Shown one piece after another: positions 53,431-62,289 of a DNA stretch of 64,000 bases. The stretch spans positions 124,001 through 188,000 of the forward strand of contig NZ_FXTE01000002.1 of the NCBI RefSeq assembly GCF_900182615.1, in the 5' to 3' direction. Under the pieces are notes generated by a model. The model searched no databases. It was not told the origin of the DNA and was given only the letters and a program-made list of their open reading frames with translations. The DNA is from Ruegeria faecimaris (lineage in GTDB: Bacteria; Pseudomonadota; Alphaproteobacteria; Rhodobacterales; Rhodobacteraceae). Each line of letters opens with the position of its first letter. Position 1 is the stretch's first letter. Position numbers and translations under genes: made by a program.

Positions 53431-53691
53431 CTAGTAATTAGGGCCAGCTGCGTCGCGCAATGTGACACATTCGACTTCTGGAATTTGTGAAAGGGTTCGT
53501 ATCTGACGCGCAGAATCACGCCCTTGGCGAGGCAGGGTAAAGCAGGGCTGGCGGCTTGGACCAGTCTGAAACTGTGCATCCGCAAAAGGCGTTTTGACAG
53601 GGAGTATCCCCTTAGACCAAGCGCAAGACCTAGCATCCGGCACCCCGGCGAGAAACTCTCTCAAATCAGCTGTCACTGGAAACACATCCAT
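53431..53691 (-). CDS. Small hypothetical protein upstream of the TauE exporter
   Basis: An 86-residue soluble protein starting MDVFPVTADLREFLAGVPDA, with Cys at RSCAW, PCFTL and ECVTL. An AAAGGGG ribosome binding site lies right before the ATG. It is 6 bp before the TauE gene, whose own site is weak, so coupling is likely. A long inverted repeat (53709-53738) lies just upstream. I do not recognise the family; the Cys residues suggest a redox or metal link that fits a sulfur-anion exporter. Confidence 0.6.
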   Translation of the reverse strand: MDVFPVTADLREFLAGVPDARSCAWSKGILPVKTPFADAQFQTGPSRQPCFTLPRQGRDSARQIRTLSQIPEVECVTLRDAAGPNY

Positions 53692-53708
53692 GCCCCTTTA
53701 GAGCCGTT

Positions 53709-53738
53709 GCGGCATGTAAAATCAACTCTACATGCCGC
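53709..53738. promoter_or_regulatory. Perfect 10-bp inverted repeat upstream of the TauE operon
   Basis: GCGGCATGTA (53709-53718) and TACATGCCGC (53729-53738) form a perfect inverted repeat with a 10-nt spacer. Centre-to-centre spacing of 20 bp fits a dimeric repressor. It is 17 nt from the ATG of the small gene and about 40 bp after the ABC transporter stop. It has no T-run, so an operator is more likely than a terminator. Confidence 0.6.
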
Positions 53739-53780
53739 CATGCAGCGAACAGGACTGACGTGTGTTTCAAACTGGACCTA

Positions 53781-54749
53781 TTACCGCTCTTTTACATAGG
53801 GTTCGCCACCGGCTTTCGGTGGAACGGCCTTGCCGACAAAGCCGGCCAAAATGACGACGGTCAGGATATATGGCAGCGCATCCATGACCTGCACAGGAAT
53901 CACCACGCCACCCAGGTCAATATTTTGGAACCGCAACGCAACGGCTTGCAACAGTCCGAACAGCAGGCAAGCCCACATCGCGTGCCATGGCCGCCATTTT
54001 GCAAAGATCAGCGCCGCCAGCGCGATGAACCCGCGACCGGCAGTCATTTCCTTGACGAATCCAGCTTGCAGGGCCGTGGCCAGATAGGCACCGGCAATGC
54101 CGCACAGCACGCCACAGATCGCTACAGCCGCAAAACGCAGCCCAACGACAGAAACCCCGGCCGTATCCACAGCGGCTGGGTTTTCACCTACCGCGCGCAG
54201 GCGCAGGCCAAAGCGGGTGCGGTACAAAACCCACCAGGTTGTCGGGACCAGAAGGAAAGACACATAGACCAGGATCGAATGGCCGGACAGCAGCTCGGAA
54301 TAGATTGGCCCAAGAAATGGGACATCACTCACCGCATCCGCAAAAGGGAAGGTGATCGGTTCAAAGCGCCCTCCGCCGAACAGCGAGGGGGTACGCCCGC
54401 CCTGTTTGAACCAGCTTTGCGCGATCAGGACCGTCAGCCCAGAGGCCAGAAAGTTGATGGCGACGCCTGAAATCAGCTGGTTGCCCCGAAAGGTGATCGA
54501 GGCCACCCCATGCAGGGCGGACAGAACAAGAGAGGCCGCGATCCCGGCCAGCAATCCCAGCCAGACCGATCCGGTCACGGCGGCGACGGCGGCAGAAAAG
54601 AACGCCGCGATCAGCATCTTGCCCTCAAGCCCGATGTCGAAAATACCGGCGCGTTCGGAGTACAGACCGGCCAGACAGGCCAGCAACAGCGGCGTGGCCA
54701 GGCGGACAGTCGAATCGAGGACCTGGATGAGGGTAACGAAAGTATCCAT
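53781..54749 (-). CDS. ABC transporter permease (nucleoside/BMP type), second
   Basis: A 322-residue permease of the branched-chain/BMP group with about eight to ten spans. IFDIGLEGKMLIAAFFSAAV near residue 38, FRGNQLISGVAINFLASGL and AICGVLCGIAGAYLATAL are typical. It is the last gene of a run of four, all minus: binding protein, ATPase, permease, permease. These import nucleosides in related systems. It starts 3 bp after the stop of the first permease. Confidence 0.9.
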   Translation of the reverse strand: MDTFVTLIQVLDSTVRLATPLLLACLAGLYSERAGIFDIGLEGKMLIAAFFSAAVAAVTGSVWLGLLAGIAASLVLSALHGVASITFRGNQLISGVAINFLASGLTVLIAQSWFKQGGRTPSLFGGGRFEPITFPFADAVSDVPFLGPIYSELLSGHSILVYVSFLLVPTTWWVLYRTRFGLRLRAVGENPAAVDTAGVSVVGLRFAAVAICGVLCGIAGAYLATALQAGFVKEMTAGRGFIALAALIFAKWRPWHAMWACLLFGLLQAVALRFQNIDLGGVVIPVQVMDALPYILTVVILAGFVGKAVPPKAGGEPYVKER

Positions 54750-54752
54750 CGC

Positions 54753-55844
54753 TTAGCCCTCCTTCCGCATGGCAAGGAACAGTTTCTCAAGCGGCATGCG
54801 GACCATGTTGTCCAAGGCGCCGGTGAACAGGATCACCAGGGCCTGTATGACTACGATCAGCTCTCGGGGGATAGACGTCCACAACGCCAGCTCGGCCCCG
54901 CCCTGATAGAGGAAACCAAACAGCAGCGCCGCAAGGAACACGCCAAACGGATGGGACCGGCCCATCAGCGCCACGGCGATACCGATAAAGCCAGCGCCCT
55001 CGGTCGAGTTCAGAACCAGCCGCTCTGCCTCACCCATCACGTTGTTCGTGGCCATCAGACCAGCCAGCGCGCCCGAGATCAGCATGGCGATGATGGTGAT
55101 CCGTACCGGAGAAATACCGGCATAGACGGCACCGGTTTCCGAATGCCCATAGGCGCGGATCTCATAGCCCAGCCGGGTGCGCCAGATCAGCGCCCAGACG
55201 ATCACACAGGCCAGGACTGCAACAAAGAATGAGATATTGGCAGGTGCGCCACGGAATACGACGTTTTCAGCGGTCGAGAACATCGACTGGAACGTCGGCA
55301 GATGCACCGCCTCGGGGAAGCGTGCAGTTGCCGGGTCTTGCGAGCCCTGCGGGCGCATGACGTTGACCAGCATATAGTTCAGCAAGGCAGCAGCGATGAA
55401 GTTGAACATGATCGTGGTGATCACGATATGGCTGCCGCGTTTGGCCTGCAGATAGGCCGGAATGGCCGCCCAAGCGGCCCCGAACACCATCGATGCGGCA
55501 CAGGCGGCCAGCAAGGCGATGCTCCAATGCGGCCAGTCGATGTAAAGGCACACGACGGCCACGCCAAGCCCGCCCAGCATCGCCTGACCTTCGCCACCGA
55601 TATTGAACAGCCGGGCATGAAAGGCGACCGCCACGGCCAGTCCGGTGAACATGAAATTCGTGGCGTAATATAGCGTATAGCCCCAGCCATAGGTCGATCC
55701 CAGCGCGCCGGTGACCATCAGGTTCACCGCTTCGATCGGGTTTTCGCCAATGGCGAGGATGACCAGCGCCGACAGGATTGCGGCCAGAAGCAGACTGATC
55801 ACCGGGATCAGAACGACATCGGCCCATTTGGGCATTTTTTCCAT
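54753..55844 (-). CDS. ABC transporter permease (nucleoside/BMP type), first
   Basis: A 363-residue membrane protein: MEKMPKWADVVLIPVISLLL is the N-terminus with the first span; ARLFNIGGEGQAMLGGLGVA (about residue 80) is the EAA-like loop that meets the ATPase. Start at 55844; an upstream frame reaches 55868. It lies 1 bp past the ATPase stop and is paired with the shorter second permease to form the heterodimeric channel. Confidence 0.9.
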   Translation of the reverse strand: MEKMPKWADVVLIPVISLLLAAILSALVILAIGENPIEAVNLMVTGALGSTYGWGYTLYYATNFMFTGLAVAVAFHARLFNIGGEGQAMLGGLGVAVVCLYIDWPHWSIALLAACAASMVFGAAWAAIPAYLQAKRGSHIVITTIMFNFIAAALLNYMLVNVMRPQGSQDPATARFPEAVHLPTFQSMFSTAENVVFRGAPANISFFVAVLACVIVWALIWRTRLGYEIRAYGHSETGAVYAGISPVRITIIAMLISGALAGLMATNNVMGEAERLVLNSTEGAGFIGIAVALMGRSHPFGVFLAALLFGFLYQGGAELALWTSIPRELIVVIQALVILFTGALDNMVRMPLEKLFLAMRKEG

Positions 55845-55845
55845 G

Positions 55846-57375
55846 TTACGCTGCCTCTCCCGCAACACCGGCCATCAACAGGCCAAGTTCTTTTTCATCA
55901 GTTTCATGGGGCAGGCGTTCGCCCATGATATGTCCGTCAAACATGACCGCGATCCGATCCGACAGCGAGAATATCTCTTCCAGCTCGACCGAGACCAGCA
56001 GGATCGCCTTGCCCTGGTCGCGCAGGTCGACGATCTGTTTGTGAATGAATTCGATCGCCCCGATATCCACGCCTCGGGTCGGCTGACCAACCAACAGCAG
56101 GTCTGGGTTACGTTCGATTTCACGCGCGACGACGATCTTCTGCTGATTGCCGCCCGAAAAGCTTTTAGCCGACAGCCAGGGGTTCGGCGGGCGCACATCG
56201 AATTTTTCGATCTTGGCTTCGGTATCGGCGCGCAGGGCGGCGTTATCCATGAAGAGGCCACGCTTATAGGCCGGGTCTCGGTGATAGCCGAAGGCCACGT
56301 TCTCCCAGGCGTGGAAATCCATGATCAGGCCTTCGCGCTGGCGGTCTTCGGGCACATGCGCAATGTGCTGCGCGCGCCGCGCCTGGCCATCTGACCCCAC
56401 CCCGCTGAGCGCAAGCGGCGTGCCGTTCAGTTTGATCTGGCCCTGGCCCGGGCGCATCCCGCCCAGAACCTCTAGCAGTTCGGATTGGCCATTGCCGGCG
56501 ACGCCTGCGATGCCCACGATCTCACCAGCGCGCACGTTCAAGTCGATGCCTTTGACACGCTCGACGCCCGCGCTGTCGAAAACACGCAGGTTTTCAATCT
56601 CGAGGATGGGCTTACCGGGCTGCGCCGGAACCTTGTCGACCTGCAGCAGAACCTTGCGGCCCACCATCAGCTCGGCCAGTTCTTCGGGGCTGGTCTCGGC
56701 GGTTTTCACGGTGGCCGTCATTTGCCCGCGGCGCATGACCGACACGGTGTCGGTGTTTTCCATGATCTCGCGCAGTTTGTGGGTGATCACGATGATCGTC
56801 TTCCCCTCGGCCCGCAGCCGGTCGAGGATGCGGAACAACTGATCCGCCTCGGATGGGGTCAGCACGCCGGTTGGTTCGTCCAGAATCAGGATCTCGGCCT
56901 TGCGATACAGCGCCTTGAGAATCTCAACCCTTTGCTGCATCCCCACACCGATTTCGTCGATACGCTTGTCGGGGTCAACGAACAGTTCGTATTCTTCTTC
57001 CAGCTCTTTCAACTCTTTGCGGGCTTTAGTCAGGGACGGGGCCAACAGCCTTCCATCCTCGGCGCCCAGCACGATGTTTTCCAGAACGGTAAAATTCTCG
57101 ACCAGTTTGAAATGCTGAAACACCATCCCGATGCCCGAGGCGATCGCGGCCTGGCTGTCAGGGATTTCGGTCTTTTGACCATTGATCCAGATTTCACCTT
57201 TGTCGGCTTTGTAAAAGCCGTAGAGAATGCTCATCAGCGTGGATTTGCCCGCACCGTTTTCACCGATGATCCCATGGATCGTACCGGGGGCTACGCTGAT
57301 GGAAATGTCTTTGTTGGCCTGAACCGGCCCAAAGGATTTGGATATCCCTTTGAGCTCAATGGCGGGGACGGTCAT
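55846..57375 (-). CDS. ABC transporter ATP-binding protein, two NBDs
   Basis: A 509-residue protein with two tandem ATPase domains. The first has Walker A GENGAGKSTLMSILYG (about 38-53) and Walker B EILILDEPTGVL; the second has GVAGNGQSELLEVLGG and SGGNQQKIVVAREI (signature) with LLVGQPTRGVD. The second Walker A is changed (G-N-G-Q-S), a known feature of such transporters. It powers the two permeases that follow. Fits simple-sugar or nucleoside import (RbsA/YufO type). Confidence 0.92.
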   Translation of the reverse strand: MTVPAIELKGISKSFGPVQANKDISISVAPGTIHGIIGENGAGKSTLMSILYGFYKADKGEIWINGQKTEIPDSQAAIASGIGMVFQHFKLVENFTVLENIVLGAEDGRLLAPSLTKARKELKELEEEYELFVDPDKRIDEIGVGMQQRVEILKALYRKAEILILDEPTGVLTPSEADQLFRILDRLRAEGKTIIVITHKLREIMENTDTVSVMRRGQMTATVKTAETSPEELAELMVGRKVLLQVDKVPAQPGKPILEIENLRVFDSAGVERVKGIDLNVRAGEIVGIAGVAGNGQSELLEVLGGMRPGQGQIKLNGTPLALSGVGSDGQARRAQHIAHVPEDRQREGLIMDFHAWENVAFGYHRDPAYKRGLFMDNAALRADTEAKIEKFDVRPPNPWLSAKSFSGGNQQKIVVAREIERNPDLLLVGQPTRGVDIGAIEFIHKQIVDLRDQGKAILLVSVELEEIFSLSDRIAVMFDGHIMGERLPHETDEKELGLLMAGVAGEAA

Positions 57376-57467
57376 GTCTTGTCCTCAGTTGCCGAAAGGA
57401 CTGCGCGGTTGTTTCGGCGCAGCAGAGTGGAACTGGGCCGGGGGCAAAACCCCCGACCCGCGTGATA

Positions 57468-58466
57468 TCAGAACTGCAGTGCGGGGCAGCTGTCGTTCTC
57501 GTAATAGCTGACTACCGAAACATTGCCGTCGATGATGTCCTGACGGGCTTTGTCGACTGCGGCTTTCATGTCATCCGAAACCAGCGGAGCGTTGTTGTCG
57601 TCGATCGCATAGCCAACGCCGTCTTCGGCCAGACCCATGATATATACGCCGGTCTCAACGTTCTCGCCTGCGCTCATCGCCTCATACACAGCGACGTCCA
57701 CGCGCTTCAGCATCGAGGTCAGAACTTTGCCCGGGTGCAGGTGGTTCTGGTTGCTGTCGACACCGATTGACAGGATGCCTTCGTCAGCAGCGGTTTGCAG
57801 AACACCAACACCGGTGCCGCCAGCCGCGGCATAGACCACGTCGGCACCCTGGCTGATTTGTGCCTTTGTCAGTTCCGAGCCCTTAACCGGGTCGTTCCAT
57901 GCCGCAGGCGTTGTGCCGGTCATGTTGGCAACCACGTTGATATCGGGGTTCACCGCCTTGGCACCCTGAGCATAGCCGCAGCCAAAGTGACGGATCAGCG
58001 GAACATCCATGCCGCCGATGAAGCCAACGGTTCCGGATTCGGACGCCATCGCAGCCATCATACCAACCAGATACGAGCCTTCGTGTTCAGCGAAACCAAC
58101 CTGACGCAGGTTGGGCGCGTCCAGCCAGGTTACGTCGACAACAACGAATTTCGTGTCCGGATAGTCGGCAACAACCGCGCTGAGCGGGTCAGCCATACCG
58201 AAACCCATGGTGATGATCGGGTTTGAGCCTGCTTCGGCAAAGCGGCGCAGGGCCTGTTCGCGCTGCGCTTCGGACTGCATTTCGATCTCGCGGTAGGTGC
58301 CGCCCGTTTCTTCCGCCCAGCGTGAGGCGCCGTTATGCGCGGCTTCGTTGAACGATTTGTCGAACTTGCCGCCCAGATCAAAGATCAGTGCCGGTTCGGC
58401 CAGTGCGGCACCCGCTGTCAGTGCAACCGCCGCTGCGGCGCCCATCAAGGATTTCATCAGGGTCAT
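57468..58466 (-). CDS. BMP-family substrate-binding protein (nucleoside uptake)
   Basis: A 332-residue periplasmic protein. MTLMKSLMGAAAAVALTAGA opens a signal peptide, cleaved after LA near residue 23; PALIFDLGGKFDKSFNEAAH, GMMAAMASESGTVGFIGGMD and AEDGVGYAIDDNNAPLVSDD are diagnostic BMP/PnrA parts. These bind purine nucleosides. It is the first gene of the operon and 87 residues of intergenic sequence upstream holds GGTCAA half-sites. With the DeoD phosphorylase, the cell can import and use nucleosides, an inference from function, not from linkage. Confidence 0.92.
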   Translation of the reverse strand: MTLMKSLMGAAAAVALTAGAALAEPALIFDLGGKFDKSFNEAAHNGASRWAEETGGTYREIEMQSEAQREQALRRFAEAGSNPIITMGFGMADPLSAVVADYPDTKFVVVDVTWLDAPNLRQVGFAEHEGSYLVGMMAAMASESGTVGFIGGMDVPLIRHFGCGYAQGAKAVNPDINVVANMTGTTPAAWNDPVKGSELTKAQISQGADVVYAAAGGTGVGVLQTAADEGILSIGVDSNQNHLHPGKVLTSMLKRVDVAVYEAMSAGENVETGVYIMGLAEDGVGYAIDDNNAPLVSDDMKAAVDKARQDIIDGNVSVVSYYENDSCPALQF

Positions 58467-58578
58467 TTGTTACTCCCGTTTGTTTTTTTCGGTCGGAGCC
58501 AAGATAGCCCCGTTTACCCACTGTTAGCGAGCATAACCGTTGTGATGGCGGGAATTAAGGCCGTTTGCAACCGCCGCG

Positions 58579-58607
58579 GTCAACAGATTTTTGACCATTT
58601 GGTCCAA
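58579..58607. promoter_or_regulatory. Half-sites upstream of the BMP operon
   Basis: GGTCAA (58579-58584), then TTGACCATTTGGTCCAA (58591-58607), together three copies of the TTGACC/GGTCAA half-site, the last with one extra base. The sites lie about 115-140 bp upstream of the BMP ATG. They may bind a regulator of nucleoside uptake. They resemble, but are not, the TetR operators at 16619-16680 (spacers differ). Confidence 0.45.
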
Positions 58608-58625
58608 GAAAATTCGCGGCCTGTC

Positions 58626-59039
58626 TCAGGTTAAATTGCATTCCATGACGATGGCATCAATTTTCTGATTATTTTCAACCGTATAGTAATTCTTGCGCGT
58701 ACCGCACACACGATACCCGCAATGCTTGTAAAGTGTAATCGCGGGCTGGTTGGCGATGGAAACATCCAGAATCGCCCGGATAGCGCCCAGTTTTTTGGCA
58801 GCTGCGTGCCATTCGACCATACGTTTCCTAGCCAGTCCCTGACGCTGAACTGTGGGATGGGTGGCAATCGTCAGCAATTCGGCTTCGTTTGCGATTGCCT
58901 GGAAAAGGGCAAAAGACTGGGCATCACCTACGATATGGGTAAAGCGATTCTGCAGCAGCTCTGCAAACTCTGTGGCGGTCCAGGGGCGCGATTGTGTGAA
59001 TGCTGCGGCGTGAGTATTTGCCAGTTCTTCGGGAGTCAT
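58626..59039 (-). CDS. rimI: Ribosomal-protein-alanine N-acetyltransferase
   Basis: A 137-residue GNAT enzyme. Motif A-type ELLTIATHPTVQRQGLARKR (about 53-72) binds acetyl-CoA, and ILDVSIANQPAITLYKHCGY is motif B. In the RimI family it modifies ribosomal protein S18, and its linkage with tsaB (ATGA overlap with the tsaB stop) is widespread in bacteria. It is a standard third member of nifU-like, tsaB, rimI. Confidence 0.9.
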   Translation of the reverse strand: MTPEELANTHAAAFTQSRPWTATEFAELLQNRFTHIVGDAQSFALFQAIANEAELLTIATHPTVQRQGLARKRMVEWHAAAKKLGAIRAILDVSIANQPAITLYKHCGYRVCGTRKNYYTVENNQKIDAIVMECNLT

Positions 59040-59623
59040 CCGTCCAGCAACATCGGCGGTTGATCCTTGGAGGGCGCCGCGTCTGCTGGGCGTATGTAAA
59101 GAGGGGCGGGAGCCTCGGTCTTGGTCAGCCTTCTTTGTGCAGCCACTCGGGCAATAGCGCAGACCTGAGCCTTGGGGTTGTCGTTGAACATCAGTGTGCC
59201 CAGCGATTTTGCCTGATCAAGCTGGATCAGTGCCGGTTCCATATCAGGCTGCGAAACATAGACCTGATCTCTGGGCGCGCGAATTGCGGGCAACGCATCG
59301 CTGTCCAGGACAGCAAGCGCGTCAAAGCCCGATACACCAATGGCCGGTATACCCAGACCTAAGGCCAGACCCCGCGCGGCCGAGACCGAGATGCGTATTC
59401 CGGTGAAATTACCGGGGCCTATTCCAACGCCGATCGCTGACAGGTCGCGCCATGAGCATTGTTCTGATGACAGCACCTCTTCGAGCAGCGGCATCAGACG
59501 TTCGGCTTGTCCCCGCGACATGGGCTCGACACAAGACGCCACAATCCGGTCACCGCGCAACAAAGCGGCCGCGCAATGCGCGGCCGATGTGTCAAACGCC
59601 AGAATGAGTGGTTCAGACGGCAA
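59036..59623 (-). CDS. tsaB: tRNA threonylcarbamoyladenosine biosynthesis protein TsaB
   Basis: A 195-residue ASKHA-fold protein that scaffolds TsaD and TsaE for the t6A modification of tRNA. LILAFDTSAAHCAAALLRGD (ATPase-like start) and IGVGIGPGNFTGIRISVSAARG are diagnostic. The start at 59623 lies inside the nifU-like stop by 11 bp, and its own stop overlaps rimI. Confidence 0.9.
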   Translation of the reverse strand: MPSEPLILAFDTSAAHCAAALLRGDRIVASCVEPMSRGQAERLMPLLEEVLSSEQCSWRDLSAIGVGIGPGNFTGIRISVSAARGLALGLGIPAIGVSGFDALAVLDSDALPAIRAPRDQVYVSQPDMEPALIQLDQAKSLGTLMFNDNPKAQVCAIARVAAQRRLTKTEAPAPLYIRPADAAPSKDQPPMLLDG

Positions 59624-60176
59624 CAGGGCGAACCTCGGTCACTTCGGGAATGTAGTGACGCAGCAGGTTTTCGATTCCCATCTTCAACGTCAGCGTCGAG
59701 GATGGGCAGCCTGCGCAGGCGCCTTGCATATGCAGGTAGACAACGCCGCGGTCAAAACCGTGAAACGTGATGTCGCCCCCGTCCTGCGCGACTGCCGGGC
59801 GCACACGGCTGTCCAGCAGGTCTTTGATCTGGTTGACCACCTCGGCGTCTTCGCCGCTGTGTTCAGCATGGCCCGAGGCTGTATTGGCATCCGCTCCCAT
59901 GATCGGCTGGCCGGATTGATAATGCTCCATCACCGCGCCCAGAATGGCCGGTTTGATATGGTCCCACTGGACGTCGTCCGCTTTGGTCACGGTTACGAAG
60001 TCATTGCCGAAAAATACCCCTGTCACGCCACTCACAGCGAAAATGCGGTTGGCCAGCGGCGACTTTTCCGCAGCCTCAGCCGATGGGAAATCTGCAGTGC
60101 CCGCTTCCAGCACGGTCTGGCCGGGCAGGAATTTCAGGGTTGCAGGGTTCGGTGTGGATTCGGTCTGGATGAACAT
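59613..60176 (-). CDS. NifU-like iron-sulfur scaffold protein
   Basis: A 187-residue protein with an N-terminal Nfu_N domain (MFIQTESTPNPATLKFLPGQ) and the C-terminal NifU domain bearing C-x2-C: MQGACAGCPSSTLTLK (about residues 150-165) that holds a labile [4Fe-4S] cluster for delivery to client proteins. Cytoplasmic. It overlaps tsaB by 11 bp, so the operon couples iron-sulfur maturation with t6A and ribosomal acetylation; the link of MiaB/TsaB-type tRNA work to clusters is known only in general. Confidence 0.9.
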   Translation of the reverse strand: MFIQTESTPNPATLKFLPGQTVLEAGTADFPSAEAAEKSPLANRIFAVSGVTGVFFGNDFVTVTKADDVQWDHIKPAILGAVMEHYQSGQPIMGADANTASGHAEHSGEDAEVVNQIKDLLDSRVRPAVAQDGGDITFHGFDRGVVYLHMQGACAGCPSSTLTLKMGIENLLRHYIPEVTEVRPVAV

Positions 60177-60245
60177 GGCGCGGCTCCGTATCTGTTGTCT
60201 CTGATATGCGGGTCCACGAGCTGGAAGTCAAGAATTGGAACGATT

Positions 60246-60839
60246 CTAAATTTCTGCAGCTGAGCTTATCGCATCGTCCAGCCGATCATCGCCCCAAAAC
60301 AGCTCGTCACCGACCAGAAAGCTGGGCGCGCCAAAAAGCCCTTTGGCCTGAGCGGTTTTTGTCTGCGCGATAAGCGCTGCTTTGATCGCCGGATTCTGGG
60401 TCTGGGAAAGTAAATCAGCGGCAAGCCCGGCTGAGCTGAGGCATCCGGCCAAAACAGCCTCATCCGCGATGTTCTGCCCTTGGGCAAATTCGGCAGAATA
60501 GACGGCGCGCACAAAGGCAGCTTTTTGCCCCTGATCTTCAATCGCCAATGTTAACCTGGCCGCTTTCAAGCCGTTCTGCGGAAAAGGATCGGGCCGGACA
60601 AATGGCAAGCCGCGCTGGGCGGTCAGGCGTTCCATATCCCGCCACATGTACAGGCCTTTTGCCGGGTACAGATTGAACGGAGAATTGTCCCACCCTTGGG
60701 CGGCAAAGATTGGCCCCAGCAGAAAAGGCTGCCATTCGACCGAGACGCCCTGGCGGGTGGCAGCCTCTTCGATACGCATCGCGCTGAGATAAGAATAGGT
60801 CGAGGCGAATTCGAACCAGAATTGAATGCTGCGTTGCAT
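60246..60839 (-). CDS. 2-hydroxychromene-2-carboxylate isomerase-like (DsbA fold)
   Basis: A 197-residue glutathione-using thioredoxin-fold protein. IQFWFEFASTYSYLSAMRIE is the HCCA isomerase opening (Ser in the place of a redox Cys), and FGAPSFLVGDELFWGDDRL near the end carries the cis-Pro and the conserved Gly-Asp. Such enzymes isomerise aromatic breakdown products or act as general thiol enzymes. It is downstream of the UspA-like gene on the same strand. Its real substrate is not evident. Confidence 0.85.
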   Translation of the reverse strand: MQRSIQFWFEFASTYSYLSAMRIEEAATRQGVSVEWQPFLLGPIFAAQGWDNSPFNLYPAKGLYMWRDMERLTAQRGLPFVRPDPFPQNGLKAARLTLAIEDQGQKAAFVRAVYSAEFAQGQNIADEAVLAGCLSSAGLAADLLSQTQNPAIKAALIAQTKTAQAKGLFGAPSFLVGDELFWGDDRLDDAISSAAEI

Positions 60840-60849
60840 CGGTGTGGCC

Positions 60850-61305
60850 TCAGGTAATCGCTTCGAGTTTTTCTTTGCTTAGATCACCGGGAACAATAGT
60901 GATTGGGATCGGCAGGCTGCCTGAGTTTTTGGTCAGTTGAGTCACCAATGGGCCAGGTCCCTTTTTGTCAGTGCCTGCACCCAGAACCAGAACGCCGATA
61001 TCAGGATCGGATTGCACATGCTCGATGATCTGGGCAACGGGCTCGCCTTCGCGGATGGCCAGTTCAGGATCAACGTCTTGCTTGTCGCGCATCCATTTTG
61101 CGAAAACTTCAAAATGCGCATGGATACGCTCGCGCGCTTCTTCACGCATGACTGTGGCAACGCCGATCCAATGGTTGAATTCGTCCGGTGGGATTACCGA
61201 AAGGATTGTTACGCCGCCGCCGGTATGGGCCGCGCGCATAGCCGCGAATCGCATCGCATTCAGGCATTCGCGACTGTCATCCAGAACCACTAGGAACTTG
61301 CGCAT
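60850..61305 (-). CDS. Universal stress protein (UspA family)
   Basis: A 151-residue protein from ATG 61305 with a GAGGA ribosome binding site. MRKFLVVLDDSRECLNAMRF and VTILSVIPPDEFN open the Rossmann-like fold; VLVLGAGTDKKGPGPLV near residue 105 is the ATP-binding glycine loop seen in nucleotide-binding Usp types. It is thought to bind ATP and help survive starvation. It is followed by the isomerase gene 10 bp later. Confidence 0.85.
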   Translation of the reverse strand: MRKFLVVLDDSRECLNAMRFAAMRAAHTGGGVTILSVIPPDEFNHWIGVATVMREEARERIHAHFEVFAKWMRDKQDVDPELAIREGEPVAQIIEHVQSDPDIGVLVLGAGTDKKGPGPLVTQLTKNSGSLPIPITIVPGDLSKEKLEAIT

Positions 61306-61365
61306 GGGTGTCCTCATTCATTTCCGGGGATCATGCCCGACTAGCTGCGTGCTGGCAACCAGAGC

Positions 61366-62229
61366 CTAACGCCCACTGGCGGCCCAGTCCCAATACAGGT
61401 CGCGTGCACGCCGGGCGATGGGACCGACCTGAAACCGGGTGTCCTCCAGCGCGGTCACCGGGGTGATCTTGCTCATGTTGCCAGTCATGAATACCTCGTC
61501 GGCCCCGTAGAAATCCTCGAAACTCAGAACCGCCTCATGCACAGCCACGCCGTCGGCCCGCAGGTTTTTGATATGTCGTGCACGGGTGATGCCAGCAAGG
61601 AAGGTGCCGTTGGGGACGGGGGTAAAGACCTCGCCGTCGCGGACCATAAAGATATTGGCGGTTGCGGTTTCGGCTACGTTGCCCAATGCGTCAGCCACCA
61701 GAGCATTCGAAAACCCGTTCGCACGTACCTCGTTCAGCATCCGTGCGTTGTTGGGATACAGGCACCCGGCCTTGGCATTCACCACTGCTGATTCCAGTAC
61801 CGGACGGCGGAATCGGGTCAGTCCCAGCGTGGCCGAGGCGGTCTCAGGCGCCATCGGAATCTCTTCCAGGCAGACAGCAAACCCGGTGCTGTTTTCCTGC
61901 GGTACGATCGCTGTCGCATCTCCGTCGATGCCCCAATACATCGGGCGGATATATACGGCCGCGTCGGGCGCATAGGCTTCAAGCCCTTCCAGCACGATCT
62001 CGACCATCTGGTCTTTGGTGACGGTCGGGGTCAGCATCAGCGCCTCGGCAGAGCGGTTCACGCGGGCGCAATGGGCCTCCAGATCCGGGGTCAGCCCGTT
62101 GAAGAACCGCGCGCCGTCAAAGACGGATGATCCCAGCCACGCGCCATGATCCGCAGCGCGCATGATCGGTGCATCCCCATCATGCCATTGCCCGTTGAAA
62201 TAGGTGCGGATGTTCTTGCCGACTGCCAT
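61366..62229 (-). CDS. ilvE: Branched-chain amino acid aminotransferase
   Basis: A 287-residue class IV PLP enzyme for the last step of leucine, isoleucine and valine synthesis. The start FNGQWHDGDAPIMRAADHGA is typical of this group; Lys in VVNAKAGCLYPNN forms the Schiff base. GNVAETATANIFMV and NGTFLAGITRA, with PVTALEDTRF and the C-terminal helices, complete the fold. D-alanine transaminase or aminodeoxychorismate lyase are the other class IV options, but the Lys region and motifs favour a BCAT-like enzyme. Single gene between UspA and trpS. Confidence 0.85.
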   Translation of the reverse strand: MAVGKNIRTYFNGQWHDGDAPIMRAADHGAWLGSSVFDGARFFNGLTPDLEAHCARVNRSAEALMLTPTVTKDQMVEIVLEGLEAYAPDAAVYIRPMYWGIDGDATAIVPQENSTGFAVCLEEIPMAPETASATLGLTRFRRPVLESAVVNAKAGCLYPNNARMLNEVRANGFSNALVADALGNVAETATANIFMVRDGEVFTPVPNGTFLAGITRARHIKNLRADGVAVHEAVLSFEDFYGADEVFMTGNMSKITPVTALEDTRFQVGPIARRARDLYWDWAASGR

Positions 62230-62289
62230 GACGCCCTCCCAAGCTTTGAGGCAAACCTAGGAAGGCGTTAAGGCAACGTCCAGAGCCAA

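Noticed and set aside
53709..53738. Inverted repeat as terminator of the nucleoside ABC operon
   Set aside because: No T-run follows on the minus strand, and the repeat lies immediately before the next gene's ribosome binding site; an operator is more likely.
58591..58607. Site before BMP operon as a fourth copy of the TetR operator
   Set aside because: The spacer between the half-sites is 4 bp with an extra base, compared with 2 bp in the TetR sites, so it is unlikely to be recognised the same way.
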